Below, piece after piece: positions 8,258-18,622 of a DNA stretch of 64,000 nucleotides. A program made the position numbers and the translations under genes. Position 1 is the first letter of the stretch. Each line of letters begins with the position of its first letter. The stretch lies in the NCBI RefSeq assembly GCF_022879575.1, contig NZ_CP084260.1, positions 124,001 to 188,000 of the forward strand. The letters run 5' to 3'. Origin of the DNA: Caballeronia sp. SL2Y3. Its GTDB lineage: Bacteria > Pseudomonadota > Gammaproteobacteria > Burkholderiales > Burkholderiaceae. The notes beneath the pieces were generated by a model. That model saw only the letters and a program-made list of their open reading frames with translations. It was not told where the DNA came from and ran no database searches.

Positions 8258-10042
8258 TCACATCTTCTGCGGAGCCGACACGCCGATGGTCGTGAGACCG
8301 TTTTCGAGCACCTGACGCGTGGCGGCCAAGAGCGCGATACGCGCCGTACGCTCTTTCTCGTCGTCCACCAGCACGCGCTCCGCATTGTAGAACGAGTGAA
8401 ATTCACCAGCGAGGTCGCGCAGATAGAACGCGACCGCGTGCGGCGCGAGTTCGTCGGCGGCGTGCGCGAGCATGTCGGGGAACTCGGCGAGCTTGTTGAG
8501 CAACGCCATCGCGCGCGGGCTCGACAGCGGTTCGAGATCCGCCTTCGCCGCTTGCGCGAGGTCGCCGCCGTAGCGTTCCTTCCAGTCGTTGAGAATGGTG
8601 CAGATGCGCGCGTGCGCGTACTGCACGTAATAGACCGGGTTCTCGTCGTTCTGCTTGAGCGCGAGATCGATGTCGAACACGAATTCGGTGTCGGCCTTGC
8701 GCGAGATCAGGAAGAAGCGCACGGCGTCGCGGCCGCGGCGAATCATCGCTTCGTCGAGCTGATCGGGCGCGGCTTCGCTGCCCGGCGTCATGCCGCCCGA
8801 CCATTCGATCAGATCGCGCACCGTCACATAGCTGCCGGCGCGCTTGGAGATTTTCACTTCCTGGCCGTCGCGCATGACCGTGACCATCTTGTGCAGCACG
8901 TAGTCGGGATAGCCCTTCGGAATGCCGATGCCGAGCCCTTGCAGCCCGGCCCGCACGCGCGCGATGGTGCCGTGATGGTCCGAGCCCTGCACGTTGATGA
9001 CCTTGGCGTATCCGCGCTGCCATTTGGTGACGTGATACGCCACATCCGGCACGAAGTACGTGTACGTGCCGTCGGACTTCTTCATCACGCGGTCTTTGTC
9101 GTCGCCGTCGTCGGTGGTGCGCAGCCACAGCGCGCCGTCCTGCTCGTAGGTCTTGCCGGCGTCGATGAGCGCCTTCACCGTTTCTTCGACGCGCCCTTCC
9201 TTGTACAGCGACGACTCCAGATAGAACTGGTCGAACTTCACGCCGAACGCGGTCAGGTCCATGTCCTGTTCGTGGCGCAGATACGCGACCGCGAAGTGAC
9301 GGATGGCTTCGAGGTCGTCCACGTCGCCCTTGCCTTTGACCGGCTCGCCGTCTTTGGCCGCGACGGTCGCGCCCGCCATGTAGTCGCGCGCGATGTCGGC
9401 GATGTACTCGCCGTTGTACGCGGCTTCCGGCCACTCGGCGTCGCCCGGCTTGAAGCCGCGGGCGCGCGCCTGCGTCGAGATGGCGAGGTTGCCGATCTGC
9501 ACGCCCGCGTCGTTGTAGTAGAACTCGCGATGCACCGCGTAGCCTTGCGTCGCGAGCAGGTTCGAGAGCGCGTCGCCGAGCGCCGCCTGGCGACCGTGGC
9601 CGACGTGCAGCGGACCGGTCGGATTCGCCGACACGAATTCGACGAGCACGCGCTTGCCCGCATCGCGCGACGAACGGCCGTACGCCGCGCCTTCGCTGAG
9701 CACCGCCGGGATCACGTCTTGCTTTGCCTTCGCCGCGAGACGCAAGTTGATAAAGCCGGGACCGGCGACTTCCGCGCTCTCCACGAGCCCCTTTGCGGCC
9801 GGATGGCCGAGCACCGCATCGACGATCTGCTGCGCGAGCTGACGCGGGTTCGCGCGCAGCGGCTTCGCAAGTTGCATCGCGACGTTCGATGCCACGTCGC
9901 CATGCGCCGCGACCTTCGGCCGTTCGAGCACGATCGCGGGCGCGACGAAAGCGGCTTGCGTTGCGCCTTGGGTGGCTTGCGCGACCTCTTTGACCGCGTC
10001 GGAGAGGAGCGTTTCCAGGGTTTCTTTGTGTGCGGGCAGCAT
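8258..10042 (-). CDS. argS: Arginine--tRNA ligase
   Basis: Class I aminoacyl-tRNA synthetase charging tRNA-Arg. The 594-residue length is typical. It has the N-terminal Add-1 domain, the HIGH-type motif [10 protein letters not shown], a KMSKS-equivalent KISKRAG and the C-terminal anticodon-binding DALR domain ending in [15 protein letters not shown]. The ATG at 10042 ([13 protein letters not shown]) is the family start. It heads the minus-strand run with the SPOR, dsbA and SDR genes. Confidence 0.97.
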   Translation of the reverse strand: MLPAHKETLETLLSDAVKEVAQATQGATQAAFVAPAIVLERPKVAAHGDVASNVAMQLAKPLRANPRQLAQQIVDAVLGHPAAKGLVESAEVAGPGFINLRLAAKAKQDVIPAVLSEGAAYGRSSRDAGKRVLVEFVSANPTGPLHVGHGRQAALGDALSNLLATQGYAVHREFYYNDAGVQIGNLAISTQARARGFKPGDAEWPEAAYNGEYIADIARDYMAGATVAAKDGEPVKGKGDVDDLEAIRHFAVAYLRHEQDMDLTAFGVKFDQFYLESSLYKEGRVEETVKALIDAGKTYEQDGALWLRTTDDGDDKDRVMKKSDGTYTYFVPDVAYHVTKWQRGYAKVINVQGSDHHGTIARVRAGLQGLGIGIPKGYPDYVLHKMVTVMRDGQEVKISKRAGSYVTVRDLIEWSGGMTPGSEAAPDQLDEAMIRRGRDAVRFFLISRKADTEFVFDIDLALKQNDENPVYYVQYAHARICTILNDWKERYGGDLAQAAKADLEPLSSPRAMALLNKLAEFPDMLAHAADELAPHAVAFYLRDLAGEFHSFYNAERVLVDDEKERTARIALLAATRQVLENGLTTIGVSAPQKM

Positions 10043-10285
10043 GCTGAATGTGATCCAGTGGAGCGAATGCGCAGTGTCACGCGACAGGGGCGGGCGACGC
10101 GAAGCGCCGATTGACGCGGCCGATGAGCCGTTCGCCACGGCCTGCCTTCGTGCGGGCCACGGCTGAAACCGGGATTTTAGCAGGTGCTAAACTGTCTATT
10201 CAGGGTGGTTGTTCTGCAAAGATCGGCTCGCTGCGCGGCTCGCATCGCCCCGGCTGTCATCCAACAAAAGGAAAAGGACTCTCCC

Positions 10286-10612
10286 ATGCTGATCACATTC
10301 AAGACCATGGCTGCACCGGATGTCATGATGCTCGACAACCTCGCCGAGTATCTGCTCGAGATTATCGGCAAGCAGCTGACCGAGCGCGGCGTCATCACGC
10401 ATGACGAACTGCCTGCCGCCATTCAGAAACTCGAAGCGGCTATCGTCAACGACAAGAAAGAGCGCGCCGAGCACGACGGACATTTCCACGAAGGCGAACA
10501 AGGCCACGATCCGCACGAGATTCCCATCGGGCTCTCGCAACGGGCGTATCCGTTCCTCGACATGCTGCGTCTCGCGCAGAAAGAGAACAAGGACATTCTC
10601 TGGGGCGTGTGA
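10286..10612 (+). CDS. DUF1840 domain protein
   Basis: Conserved 108-residue protein of unknown function found in beta-proteobacteria. It is soluble, acidic and helical (LDNLAEYLLEIIGKQ, then an Asp/Glu/His-rich segment around HEGEQGHDPHE), ending in a motif with QRAYPFLDML. The ATG at 10286 follows AAAAGGAAAAGGA. It is divergent from argS, so the 243-base gap must hold promoters for both; an unremarkable stretch otherwise. Confidence 0.82.
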   Translation: MLITFKTMAAPDVMMLDNLAEYLLEIIGKQLTERGVITHDELPAAIQKLEAAIVNDKKERAEHDGHFHEGEQGHDPHEIPIGLSQRAYPFLDMLRLAQKENKDILWGV

Positions 10613-10655
10613 GTGGGCGCATGAGCGGGCGCATGAGCGCCGCGCGGCTCAAACG

Positions 10656-10690
10656 AAAAACCCCGCATCGGCGACGATGCGGGGTTGTCT
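10656..10690. terminator. Bidirectional rho-independent terminator
   Basis: Perfect ten-base stem CCCCGCATCG-GCGA-CGATGCGGGG, with five A on the left (five T for minus-strand transcripts) and TTGTCTT on the right. It separates the converging DUF1840 gene and the small secreted protein gene. Confidence 0.9.
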
Positions 10691-10718
10691 TCCTGCTGGC
10701 TTACTCGGGCGGCGCCGC

Positions 10719-10907
10719 TTACTGCGACTGACCGTTGCCCGGAGTCTTCGGCTTCTTGGGCGTCTTCGGCTTCTTCTTGTGTTCGGCCTGCGGCGGCGAG
10801 TACGACGATGCCTGCGTGGTGCTGGCCTGCGCGAACGCAGCCGAACTCGACGCTGCGAGCACTGCCGCGGCGATCGCGATGCTTACGGCGGACGTCATCT
10901 TCTTCAT
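10719..10907 (-). CDS. Small secreted protein with Lys/Pro-rich tail, unknown function
   Basis: 62-residue precursor. A signal peptide (MKKMTSAVSIAIAAAVLAA, cleavage predicted after AAFA) is followed by about 38 mature residues with Ser/Gln and then repeated KKPKTP units. A strong ribosome binding site (GGAGAAAG) lies six bases before the ATG, which supports translation. I recognise no named family; similar short Lys/Pro-tailed exported peptides are common in Burkholderia. It stands alone between two terminators. Confidence 0.65.
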   Translation of the reverse strand: MKKMTSAVSIAIAAAVLAASSSAAFAQASTTQASSYSPPQAEHKKKPKTPKKPKTPGNGQSQ

Positions 10908-11051
10908 GCGACTTTCTCCGTGGCTAAAAAGTGCGTGGCCGCCGTCGTGGCGGTTCATCGCAGCGACAAGTCTACGGAATAAAAAAAGTTCCCGCCCATC
11001 ACGCGGCGCTTTTCTTGCGTATCACGCGCAGCATATGTCTTTGCACAACGT

Positions 11052-11082
11052 TCGCCACGCTCGCCACGCTCGCCACGCGCGA
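11052..11082. repeat. Short tandem repeat CGCCACGCT
   Basis: Three near-perfect copies of a nine-base unit (CGCCACGCT, the last degrading to CGCCACGCG) lie immediately beyond the metH stop codon. No hairpin is evident; function unknown. Confidence 0.6.
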
Positions 11083-13800
11083 TCAGCGCAGCGGCGCGAG
11101 CGCGCGTTCCGCATCCGCCGATGAGATCGCCATGCGTTCAGCGAAGCTCTGCACCTGATCGTCGCCGATCTTGCCGACCGAGAAGTACGTGCTTTCCGGA
11201 TGCGCGAGATAGAAACCCGACACGCTCGCGGCCGGCGTCATGGCGAGCGATTCGGTCAGACTCATGCCGATTTCCTCTGCCTGAAGCACTTCGAACATAT
11301 CGCGCTTCACGAGATGATCGGGGCAGGCCGGATAGCCGGGCGCGGGACGAATGCCGCTGTACTTCTCCGCGATGAGCGCTTCGTTGTCGAGCGTTTCGTT
11401 GGCGGCGTAGCCCCACAGTTCGCGGCGCACGCGCGCATGCAGCGCCTCGGCGAAGGCTTCCGCGAAACGGTCGGCGAGCGCCTTCAGCATGATCGCGCTG
11501 TAGTCGTCGTGATCGGCGGCGAACTGCTGCTCTTTCTTGTCGACGCCCAAGCCTGCCGTCACCGCGAAGAGACCGATGTAATCGGCCACGCCCGAGTCCT
11601 TCGGCGCGATGAAATCCGCCAGAGACCGATTCGGCCGCATGACGCCGTCGACCACCGGCCGCACGCTTTGCTGACGCAGATTGCGCCACGTCATCGCCAC
11701 TTTCGAGCGCGACTCGTCCGCGTAAATCTCGATGTCGTCGTCATTCACCGTGTTCGCGGGCAAGAGCGTGATAACGCCGTTCGCCGTGAGCCAGCGGCCC
11801 TGAATGATGCGCGAGAGCATGGACTTGCCGTCCGAGAACACGCGCCGCGCCGATTCACCGACGATCTCGTCGTTCAGAATGGCCGGGTACGGTCCCGCGA
11901 GATCCCACGTCTGGAAGAACGGGCCCCAGTCGATGTAATTGGCCAGATCCGCGAGGTCGTAGTTGCGGAACACGCGCCGCCCGATGAAGCTCGGCTTCTT
12001 CGGCTGATAAGCGCTCCAGTCGATCTTCGTCTTGTTGGCGCGCGCCTCGGCGTACGTGACCATCGGCTGCGCCTTCTTGTTCGCGTGCTGCGTGCGAATG
12101 CGTTCGTAGTCGGTCTTCAGTTCGTCGAGGAACTTGGCCGCGCCTTCGTCCGACAGGAGGCTCGATGCCACCGACACCGAACGCGACGCGTCCGCCACGT
12201 ACACGACCGGGCCATCGTAATTCGGCGCAATCTTCACGGCGGTATGCACGCGCGAAGTCGTCGCGCCGCCGATCAGAAGCGGCGTCTGCTTGCCGCGGAA
12301 GTATTCGTCGCGCTGCATTTCGGAGGCGACGTAAGCCATTTCTTCGAGACTCGGCGTGATGAGCCCCGACAGGCCGATGATATCCGCGCCTTCTTCCTTC
12401 GCCTTCTGCAGGATGGTCGCGCAGGGCACCATCACGCCCATGTTGACCACTTCGAAGTTGTTGCACTGGAGCACCACCGACACGATGTTCTTGCCGATGT
12501 CATGCACATCGCCCTTCACGGTCGCGATGACGATCTTGCCTTTGGACCGCACGTCCGCGCCGGCATCGGCGAGACGCTTCTTCTCTTCTTCGATGAACGG
12601 GATCAGATGCGCGACGGCCTGCTTCATCACGCGCGCCGATTTCACCACTTGCGGCAGGAACATCTTGCCCGCGCCGAAGAGGTCGCCGACGATGTTCATG
12701 CCGTCCATCAGCGGCCCTTCGATCACGTTGATCGGCCGGCCGCCCGCCTGCTCGATCCTTGCGCGCACTTCTTCCGTGTCTTCGACGATGAAGGTCGTGA
12801 TGCCGTGCACGAGCGCATGCGAAAGCCGCGCCTCGACCGGCTGATTGCGCCATTCGAGGTTCTCTTCCTTCTTCGCCGCACCGGTCTTGAACTTGTCGGC
12901 GATTTCAAGCAGACGGTCGGTCGCGTCTTCGCGGCGATTGAGCACCACGTCTTCCACGCGCTCGCGCAGTTCGGGATCGAGATCGGCATAGACGCCGAGC
13001 TGCCCGGCGTTCACGATGCCCATGTCCATGCCCGCCTGAATCGCGTGGTAGAGGAACACCGTGTGAATGGCTTCGCGCACCGGATCGTTGCCGCGAAACG
13101 AGAACGACACGTTCGACACGCCGCCGCTCACCTTCGCGTGCGGCAGGTTTTGTTTGATCCAGCGCGTCGCGTTGATGAAATCGACCGCGTAATTGTTGTG
13201 CTCTTCGATGCCCGTCGCGATCGCGAAGATGTTCGGATCGAAGACGATATCTTCCGGCGCGAAGCCCACTTCGTTCACGAGAATCTCGTAGGAACGCTTG
13301 CAGATTTGCGTTTTGCGCTCGAAGGTGTCGGCCTGGCCTTGCTCGTCGAACGCCATCACGACGGCCGCCGCGCCGTAGCGGCGAATCAGCTTCGCGTGAT
13401 GACGGAACGCGTCTTCGCCTTCCTTCAGCGAGATGGAATTGACAATCGCCTTGCCCTGCACGCACTTGAGCCCGGCTTCGATCACTTCGAACTTGGACGA
13501 GTCGATCATGATCGGCACGCGCGCAATGTCCGGCTCGGACGCGATCAGATTCAGGAAGCGCACCATGGCCGCTTTCGAATCGAGCATTGCTTCGTCCATG
13601 TTCACGTCGATCACCTGCGCGCCGTTTTCGACCTGTTGCCGCGCGACGGCGAGCGCCTCATCGAACTGGCCGTTCAGGATCATGCGCGCGAATGCCTTCG
13701 AGCCCGTCACGTTCGTGCGTTCGCCGACGTTGATGAAGAGCGAGCCTTCGGTGACGTTGAACGGCTCGAGGCCGGAAAGACGCATCGTGTGATCGGTCAT
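11083..13800 (-). CDS. metH: Methionine synthase, pterin/cobalamin/activation part (MetH C-terminal subunit)
   Basis: Cobalamin-dependent methyl transfer from 5-methyltetrahydrofolate to homocysteine. This 905-residue polypeptide carries the pterin-binding barrel ([10 protein letters not shown] near the N-terminus), the B12-binding cap and Rossmann domain with the His ligand motif [10 protein letters not shown], and the C-terminal S-adenosylmethionine-binding activation domain. The homocysteine-binding domain is a separate gene 64 bases upstream. As far as I know this split is normal in Burkholderia. The leader between the two genes contains repeated AAGAGAAA purine-rich units that can act as ribosome binding sites before the ATG at 13800. 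Confidence 0.95.
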   Translation of the reverse strand: MTDHTMRLSGLEPFNVTEGSLFINVGERTNVTGSKAFARMILNGQFDEALAVARQQVENGAQVIDVNMDEAMLDSKAAMVRFLNLIASEPDIARVPIMIDSSKFEVIEAGLKCVQGKAIVNSISLKEGEDAFRHHAKLIRRYGAAAVVMAFDEQGQADTFERKTQICKRSYEILVNEVGFAPEDIVFDPNIFAIATGIEEHNNYAVDFINATRWIKQNLPHAKVSGGVSNVSFSFRGNDPVREAIHTVFLYHAIQAGMDMGIVNAGQLGVYADLDPELRERVEDVVLNRREDATDRLLEIADKFKTGAAKKEENLEWRNQPVEARLSHALVHGITTFIVEDTEEVRARIEQAGGRPINVIEGPLMDGMNIVGDLFGAGKMFLPQVVKSARVMKQAVAHLIPFIEEEKKRLADAGADVRSKGKIVIATVKGDVHDIGKNIVSVVLQCNNFEVVNMGVMVPCATILQKAKEEGADIIGLSGLITPSLEEMAYVASEMQRDEYFRGKQTPLLIGGATTSRVHTAVKIAPNYDGPVVYVADASRSVSVASSLLSDEGAAKFLDELKTDYERIRTQHANKKAQPMVTYAEARANKTKIDWSAYQPKKPSFIGRRVFRNYDLADLANYIDWGPFFQTWDLAGPYPAILNDEIVGESARRVFSDGKSMLSRIIQGRWLTANGVITLLPANTVNDDDIEIYADESRSKVAMTWRNLRQQSVRPVVDGVMRPNRSLADFIAPKDSGVADYIGLFAVTAGLGVDKKEQQFAADHDDYSAIMLKALADRFAEAFAEALHARVRRELWGYAANETLDNEALIAEKYSGIRPAPGYPACPDHLVKRDMFEVLQAEEIGMSLTESLAMTPAASVSGFYLAHPESTYFSVGKIGDDQVQSFAERMAISSADAERALAPLR

Positions 13801-13864
13801 GGTCGTTCGCTTCTCTTCTGTTTCTCTTGTGTTTCTCTTGGTCGATTCGGGCAGTACTAAGTAC

Positions 13865-14932
13865 TCAAGCGGCGTCGCGGTATTGCGAAGGGAAGGCGCG
13901 CGGCTTGACTTGCGCGAGCGCCTTCGCAATCTCCGCGATGTGCTCGGGCGTGGTTCCGCAGCATCCGCCCGCGAGATTGACGAGTCCCGCCTGCGCGAAT
14001 TCCTTGAGCAGCCCCGATGTCACGTCGGGCGTTTCGTCGAAGCCGGTATCGCTCATCGGATTCGGCAGGCCGGCGTTCGGATAGCACGACACGTAGGTAT
14101 CGCAGAGCTTCGCCAACTCGGCGATATACGGGCGCATGAGCGCCGCGCCGAGCGCGCAGTTGAGCCCGAACGTCAGCGGCTTCGCGTGACGCAGCGAGTT
14201 CCAGAACGCCTCGACGGTCTGACCCGACAGGATGCGCCCCGATGCGTCCGTGACCGTGCCGGAGATCATGATCGGCAGGCGTTCGCCCGTGTTCTCGAAA
14301 AGCTCGTCGAGCGCAAAGAGCGCAGCCTTTGCGTTCAGCGTGTCGAAGATGGTTTCGACGAGAAAGAGATCGCAGCCCGCATCGAGCAGCGCCTTGGCTT
14401 GCTCGTAGTACGCGTCGCGCAGTTCGTCGAAGCTCACGTTGCGCGCGCCGGGATCGTTCACGTCCGGCGAGATGCTCGCGGTCTTGGGCGTCGGCCCGAT
14501 CGCGCCCGCGACGAAGCGCGGCTTGTCCGGCGTCGAAAATGCATCGCAGGCTTCGCGGGCAAGCTTCGCCGACGCCAAGTTCATTTCGGCGGCGAGGTCT
14601 TCCATGCCGTAATCGGCCTGCGCGACCCGCGTGGCGCCGAACGTATTCGTCTCGATGATGTCCGCGCCCGCCGCGAGGTATTGGTCGTGAATCTCGCGGA
14701 TGATCTGCGGCTGCGTGATGGAGAGCAACTCGTTGTTGCCCTTGATATCGCGGCCATAATCCTTGAAGCGATCACCGCGATAAGCGGCTTCGTCCAGCTT
14801 GTAACGCTGGATCATGGTGCCCATCGCGCCATCGAGAATCAGGATGCGCTGCTGCAACAGCGTGGGAAGCGCGGCGCCGCGCGTGTAATCGCGCGCGGGG
14901 ACCGGAAGACTCGGATTGGCGTTCTGGTTCAT
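13865..14932 (-). CDS. Homocysteine S-methyltransferase domain protein (MetH N-terminal part)
   Basis: 355-residue barrel corresponding to the first domain of methionine synthase. It opens with [19 protein letters not shown] and carries the three zinc-ligand cysteines in GLNCALG and [10 protein letters not shown]. With the gene downstream it reconstitutes full-length MetH; the two frames differ, so they are separate polypeptides rather than one gene with a stop. The ATG at 14932 (MNQNANPSL) is chosen; a GTG/ATG a few codons upstream is possible. Confidence 0.93.
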   Translation of the reverse strand: MNQNANPSLPVPARDYTRGAALPTLLQQRILILDGAMGTMIQRYKLDEAAYRGDRFKDYGRDIKGNNELLSITQPQIIREIHDQYLAAGADIIETNTFGATRVAQADYGMEDLAAEMNLASAKLAREACDAFSTPDKPRFVAGAIGPTPKTASISPDVNDPGARNVSFDELRDAYYEQAKALLDAGCDLFLVETIFDTLNAKAALFALDELFENTGERLPIMISGTVTDASGRILSGQTVEAFWNSLRHAKPLTFGLNCALGAALMRPYIAELAKLCDTYVSCYPNAGLPNPMSDTGFDETPDVTSGLLKEFAQAGLVNLAGGCCGTTPEHIAEIAKALAQVKPRAFPSQYRDAA

Positions 14933-15035
14933 GACGGACAGGCCCTGCACCGGAGAGGAAATAGTCCGTCATTGTAGCCGCAGCGCGATGCGGTCGCTCC
15001 CGGCGCGGTTTGCTTCGTGGCGAAGCGCACGCGCG

Positions 15036-15068
15036 AAAAAAAGAACCCCGCCGAGGCTTCGGCGGGGT
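15036..15068 (-). terminator. Rho-independent terminator of the DUF3567 gene
   Basis: Stem CCCCGCCGA-GGCT-TCGGCGGGG, followed on the minus strand by TTCTTTTTTT. It separates the DUF3567 gene from the metH pair. Confidence 0.9.
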
Positions 15069-15182
15069 GTCTTCTGGCGTGTCGCTCGTTTGCCGTATTG
15101 CGTGGCTCGCCTCATTCGCCAATTTGCCGGCGAGCATGGCGGCGCGGGCGCAAGACTCGGAGCGCCCGCGCGAAACGTGGCG

Positions 15183-15440
15183 TTAGTGCAGGACCACGGG
15201 CTGGGTCATCAAGATATCGAACTGGCCGAGGAATTCATCGACATCCTCGAGCGATGGCTCTTCTTCGATCAGCTTTTGCACATGCTCGCGGAATTTTGCC
15301 GCAAGCTCGCCGTCGATGAAGATCTCCCGTTGCGTGTTCTTGTCGACGATTTCATACCCGCCCGACATCATCGCGAGATGGTTGGCCTGGGGTGGAAATT
15401 CAACGACGCAATAGTTAGGGCTGTTGTAGATCATTTGCAT
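15183..15440 (-). CDS. DUF3567 family protein
   Basis: Conserved 85-residue beta-proteobacterial protein of unknown function: MQMIYNSPNYCVVEFPP at the start, then GYEIVDKNTQREIFIDG and an acidic helix ending in FDILMTQPVVLH. The ATG at 15440 is supported by AGGAGTG upstream. It is a single-gene unit with its own terminator. Confidence 0.82.
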   Translation of the reverse strand: MQMIYNSPNYCVVEFPPQANHLAMMSGGYEIVDKNTQREIFIDGELAAKFREHVQKLIEEEPSLEDVDEFLGQFDILMTQPVVLH

Positions 15441-15563
15441 GGCGACACTCCTTATTCCTGTTGCTCCCGCAACCTGCATCGTAGTTGGAGCGACTGGGTG
15501 GGAATTCAAGGGGTGGCCTCGACGTGATGCCGTGTTATCGAGGCTTTTTTCTGTGAAACGTGG

Positions 15564-16352
15564 TCAGGCGGCCTCACGCAGAAACGCATCGAGCAATGCG
15601 CAAAAGCGTTGCGACGCCTCGATCGGAGACATGTGTGCCGCATCCAGAAGTTCGAATTGCGCGCCCGGCACCGTGTCGGCGATTACCTTGGATTCAGCAT
15701 GCGGCGTGCCATTGTCGTGTTCACCGGCCACGACGAGCGTGCGCTTTTGGATGGACGCAAGCTGGCTCTTCGCATCGAAACGGCTCAGAGCTTCCGCAGC
15801 CTTCGCGAAGCCTTCGTCGGGCGTGCGCGCAATCGTTTCGCCGATCTGCTCGATCACTTCGGGATGCGCTTTACGAAAGCCCTCCGTGAACCAGCGTGCC
15901 AGCGTCGATTCCACCATACTCCCTATGCCGTTCTGACGCACGGAAGCCGCGCGTTGCAAAAACGTCGATCGCGCTTCCTCGCGAATGAACGCGGGCGCGC
16001 CCACGACCGTCAGCGAATCCACTTTGTCCGCATGGTTGATGGCGAACTTCTGCGCAACCATGCCGCCCAGCGACAAGCCGACGACATGCGTGCTCGGCGC
16101 GCCGAGCTTGTCGAGCAACTCGGACAGGTCATCGGCGAGATCGTCCACGCTGAATGCCTCCGGCGACACCGCCGTGTAGCCGTGGCCGCGCAAGTCATAA
16201 CGCAGCACGGTGAAATCGTTGCGGAAGTAGCCGGCCATCTGATCCCACGCGGACAAGTCGCCGGCGAGTGGATGGATGAAGGTCAGCCAGGGACCGCCGC
16301 CTTCGTTGTCGAGAACGTATCGGGTTTCGATGCCTTTGATGTTCACCTGCAT
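15564..16352 (-). CDS. Alpha/beta hydrolase, 3-oxoadipate enol-lactonase-like
   Basis: 262-residue alpha/beta hydrolase. The nucleophile elbow GLSLGG, the acid in AGEHDNGTP and the late His in DAAHMSPIEA form the Ser-Asp-His triad. Length and sequence resemble PcaD, which opens 3-oxoadipate enol-lactone in the beta-ketoadipate pathway, but no other pca gene is nearby, so the substrate is uncertain. GGAG precedes the ATG at 16352. The neighbouring DUF3108 gene ends 64 bases upstream on the same strand. Confidence 0.82.
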   Translation of the reverse strand: MQVNIKGIETRYVLDNEGGGPWLTFIHPLAGDLSAWDQMAGYFRNDFTVLRYDLRGHGYTAVSPEAFSVDDLADDLSELLDKLGAPSTHVVGLSLGGMVAQKFAINHADKVDSLTVVGAPAFIREEARSTFLQRAASVRQNGIGSMVESTLARWFTEGFRKAHPEVIEQIGETIARTPDEGFAKAAEALSRFDAKSQLASIQKRTLVVAGEHDNGTPHAESKVIADTVPGAQFELLDAAHMSPIEASQRFCALLDAFLREAA

Positions 16353-16416
16353 ATCCGCTCCGTGGAGGTCGCTTTGAGATTCCGTGCGTCCCGTGAGACC
16401 GTGGGACGCGCCGCCG

Positions 16417-17643
16417 CTACGGCCTGACGGATGCATCGTCGGCGGCGGGTGCGGTTTCCTCTGACGCATCCGGCGTGCCCGGCGCGTTGTTCTCGGCAGC
16501 GGAAGCCGCTTGCAGCTTGCCGGCCCACAGCATTTCGACCTGCATGCCGGAAGGCTCGGTCTGAAGGATGCGCGCGGGCAGCCAGCCGAGCGACGGCGCC
16601 AGCCAGATGTCGAGCTTGCGCCGGTCGCCTTCGCGGCGCGGCAGGCGCGTGAAATGCCGCGCGGCGACGAAACCGTCGCGCGTCTGCACCGTTTCATCGC
16701 CGACGGTTTCCATCGGCCAGATTTCGCTGCTGTCGTTATCCGCGACGCTGAACTGTCGCGTGACGCCGGGTTTGTAGACATCGGGCGCGCCGCGCACGAG
16801 GCTCGTCAGTTGCATGACGACGCTGAAGCGATCCTGCGCGCCGTCCGCGAGCGGCTGGCTATTCGGCGTGCGCGTGTAGACGATCTGCTTCGTCTCGCGA
16901 TTGAAAACGGCGACATCGGCGGCGCGGCGGCCGCGTTTCTCCGAATACTGTTCCGGCGCGATGCCGAAGGCATCGATATGGCCCTTGCTCGAATACACGT
17001 ACGGACCGACGAACGGCAACGGAATGGAGACGACCATCTCGTAGTGCTGGCCGTCGTTCGTCCAGTGGATCGTGCCGGTCTGGTTCATCACGCCGTTGAC
17101 GAGCGTGTCGTAGCGAAGGTCGCCGGTCGGCGGGACGCTGAATTTGTCGCCGGAAGCGGGTGCAGCGGGTGCAGCGGGGGCGGCGGCTGCTGCTGCGGTT
17201 GGCGCGGATGCGCTCGCGGCTCCCGCGCCAGAAGCCGCCACGCCCGATGCCGCCGCCGGCTCACCGGGCTGCGGCGTGGCCGCGCTCAACACGGGCTCGG
17301 GCGCAGCGAGCTGCTGAACAGGCGCAGGCGCAGGCGCGGCTTTGGGCGGCGCAGGCCGCGCCACATGCGCCGGCTCGGCCGGTTTGACGGGCGCAGGCGG
17401 CGCCACGGGCTTCGGGGTCAGCAATTCCACCTGAACCGGCGGCTTCTGCTCGGGCGGCTGATTCGCCGGCTGCTTCGCGTGTTCGATCCAGCGCATCGCG
17501 CTCCAATGCAGCCCGGCGACGATCAGCGCCGCCCCAACCCAGCGCCCCCAGCGCCCCCAGCGGCGAGGCCCATTCGGCGCGGACGCGGCAACGGAAGGCT
17601 CGCCCGGCGCAGCAGGCGGACGGTGAAACGAAAACAGGGGCAT
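16417..17643 (-). CDS. DUF3108 domain envelope protein
   Basis: 408-residue protein of unknown function. A short basic start is followed by one membrane-spanning segment (WGRWVGAALIVAGLHW, about residues 30-50), a long Pro/Ala linker with PPAPVKPAEP-like units, and a DUF3108 beta-rich domain in the C-terminal half (DLRYDTLVNGVMNQTGTI, later LDIWLAPSLGWLPARI). The layout suggests a TonB-like linker reaching the periplasm; that is inference. The ATG at 17643 (MPLFSFHRPP) is preferred over an upstream extension that would run into the IclR gene. Confidence 0.8.
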   Translation of the reverse strand: MPLFSFHRPPAAPGEPSVAASAPNGPRRWGRWGRWVGAALIVAGLHWSAMRWIEHAKQPANQPPEQKPPVQVELLTPKPVAPPAPVKPAEPAHVARPAPPKAAPAPAPVQQLAAPEPVLSAATPQPGEPAAASGVAASGAGAASASAPTAAAAAAPAAPAAPASGDKFSVPPTGDLRYDTLVNGVMNQTGTIHWTNDGQHYEMVVSIPLPFVGPYVYSSKGHIDAFGIAPEQYSEKRGRRAADVAVFNRETKQIVYTRTPNSQPLADGAQDRFSVVMQLTSLVRGAPDVYKPGVTRQFSVADNDSSEIWPMETVGDETVQTRDGFVAARHFTRLPRREGDRRKLDIWLAPSLGWLPARILQTEPSGMQVEMLWAGKLQAASAAENNAPGTPDASEETAPAADDASVRP

Positions 17644-17731
17644 CGAACGAAGCGGAAAGAGAAGGAATGGCGCGACGACAGAAGCGGTTATGACACGCGC
17701 GCTCGCGGCGATGTTCCGCGCGCAGGCGCGA

Positions 17732-18547
17732 TCACCGTTCGCCCGCCTTATACCCAAGTTCATACGACAGGCTGCGCGCGCACGCCCGAAGCGCCGAATC
17801 GATCTCGCCGCCCCAGCGCGTATCGAATGCGCCTTCGTGTCCGAGCGCGATCAGCCCGAGCGCGAGTTCGCCGGTCGAATCGAAAACGGGCATGCAGAAC
17901 GCGTGGATCGACGGCAGCAACATGCCTTCGACGCGCGCCGCGCCATGTTCGCGGACATCGGCGAAAAGCGGCTCGACATCAGCGAGTGTTTGCTTGCTCG
18001 CAGCGAGTTCGCGTTCGAGCATCGGCTGCGTCTTGCTGCGCGGCAGATACGTGGCAAAGAGCAATCCCGTGGCCGACGACAGCAGCGGCATCACGTCGCC
18101 GAGCTTGAGCGATGCCTTCGCCGGGTAGCTCGACTCCATCCAGTGCACGACCGTCGGCCCCTGATTGCCCCACACCGCGATGCCCACGGTCTGGTCGATG
18201 CGCTCGCGCAATTCGGCCAGCGCAATGCGCGCGAGCTTCACGCCATCGACACGTGCGAGGCGCGCGAGCCCCATCTGCAAGGCAAAGCCGCCGAGTTCAT
18301 AGCGCCCCGTGAGGGGGTCCTGCGACGCGAGCCCCAGCCGCACGAAGCTCACCAGATACCGATGCGCCTTCGCCGGGCTCATGCCCGCGCGCTGCGCGAG
18401 GTCGCGCAGCATCATGGCGCGCGGCTCGTGAGTCAGCACATCGAGCAATCGGAAGCCGACTTCGATCGACTGAATGCCCGAGCGCAGTTTCTCTTCGGAT
18501 GCGTCGAGGTCGAGTTCGTCGCCGGTGGCGGGCGCGTTGGATGGCAT
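17732..18547 (-). CDS. IclR family transcriptional regulator
   Basis: 271-residue regulator with an N-terminal winged helix-turn-helix (about residues 25-85, LRDLAQRAGMSPAKAHRYLVSF) and the C-terminal IclR effector-binding domain (residues 100-265). It is transcribed divergently from the fumarylacetoacetase-family gene, with 75 bases between them that contain candidate operators, so it probably controls that catabolic unit and itself. The effector is unknown. Confidence 0.92.
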   Translation of the reverse strand: MPSNAPATGDELDLDASEEKLRSGIQSIEVGFRLLDVLTHEPRAMMLRDLAQRAGMSPAKAHRYLVSFVRLGLASQDPLTGRYELGGFALQMGLARLARVDGVKLARIALAELRERIDQTVGIAVWGNQGPTVVHWMESSYPAKASLKLGDVMPLLSSATGLLFATYLPRSKTQPMLERELAASKQTLADVEPLFADVREHGAARVEGMLLPSIHAFCMPVFDSTGELALGLIALGHEGAFDTRWGGEIDSALRACARSLSYELGYKAGER

Positions 18548-18561
18548 GGAAAGCGGGAAGG

Positions 18562-18595
18562 CGATGGATTCACCATCGTAAAATAGATTTCCCTC
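18562..18595. promoter_or_regulatory. Candidate IclR operators between iclR-like gene and FAH gene
   Basis: A perfect inverted repeat CGATGG-ATTCA-CCATCG (18562-18578) is followed by the imperfect palindrome TAAAAT-AG-ATTTCC, which resembles IclR-type half sites. Both lie in the 75-base divergent intergenic region. Binding by the adjacent regulator is inferred from position only. Confidence 0.45.
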
Positions 18596-18622
18596 AACGT
18601 CATCTCAGCCCGACTCCGCCTT

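Noticed and set aside
8396..10114. Long open frame antisense to argS
   Set aside because: Same reason: compositional shadow of a conserved gene on the other strand.
11200..13860. Long open frame antisense to metH (over 880 codons)
   Set aside because: It mirrors the metH codons, is rich in Arg/His/Asp as expected for antisense of high-GC coding sequence, and has no family features.
13801..13864. Frameshift that would split a single metH
   Set aside because: Both parts have their own start, the first ends at a clean domain boundary, and a split MetH is, to my knowledge, usual in this group.
14933..15035. Cobalamin riboswitch before the methionine synthase genes
   Set aside because: The space to the upstream terminator is only about 100 bases and no B12-box-like sequence was seen.
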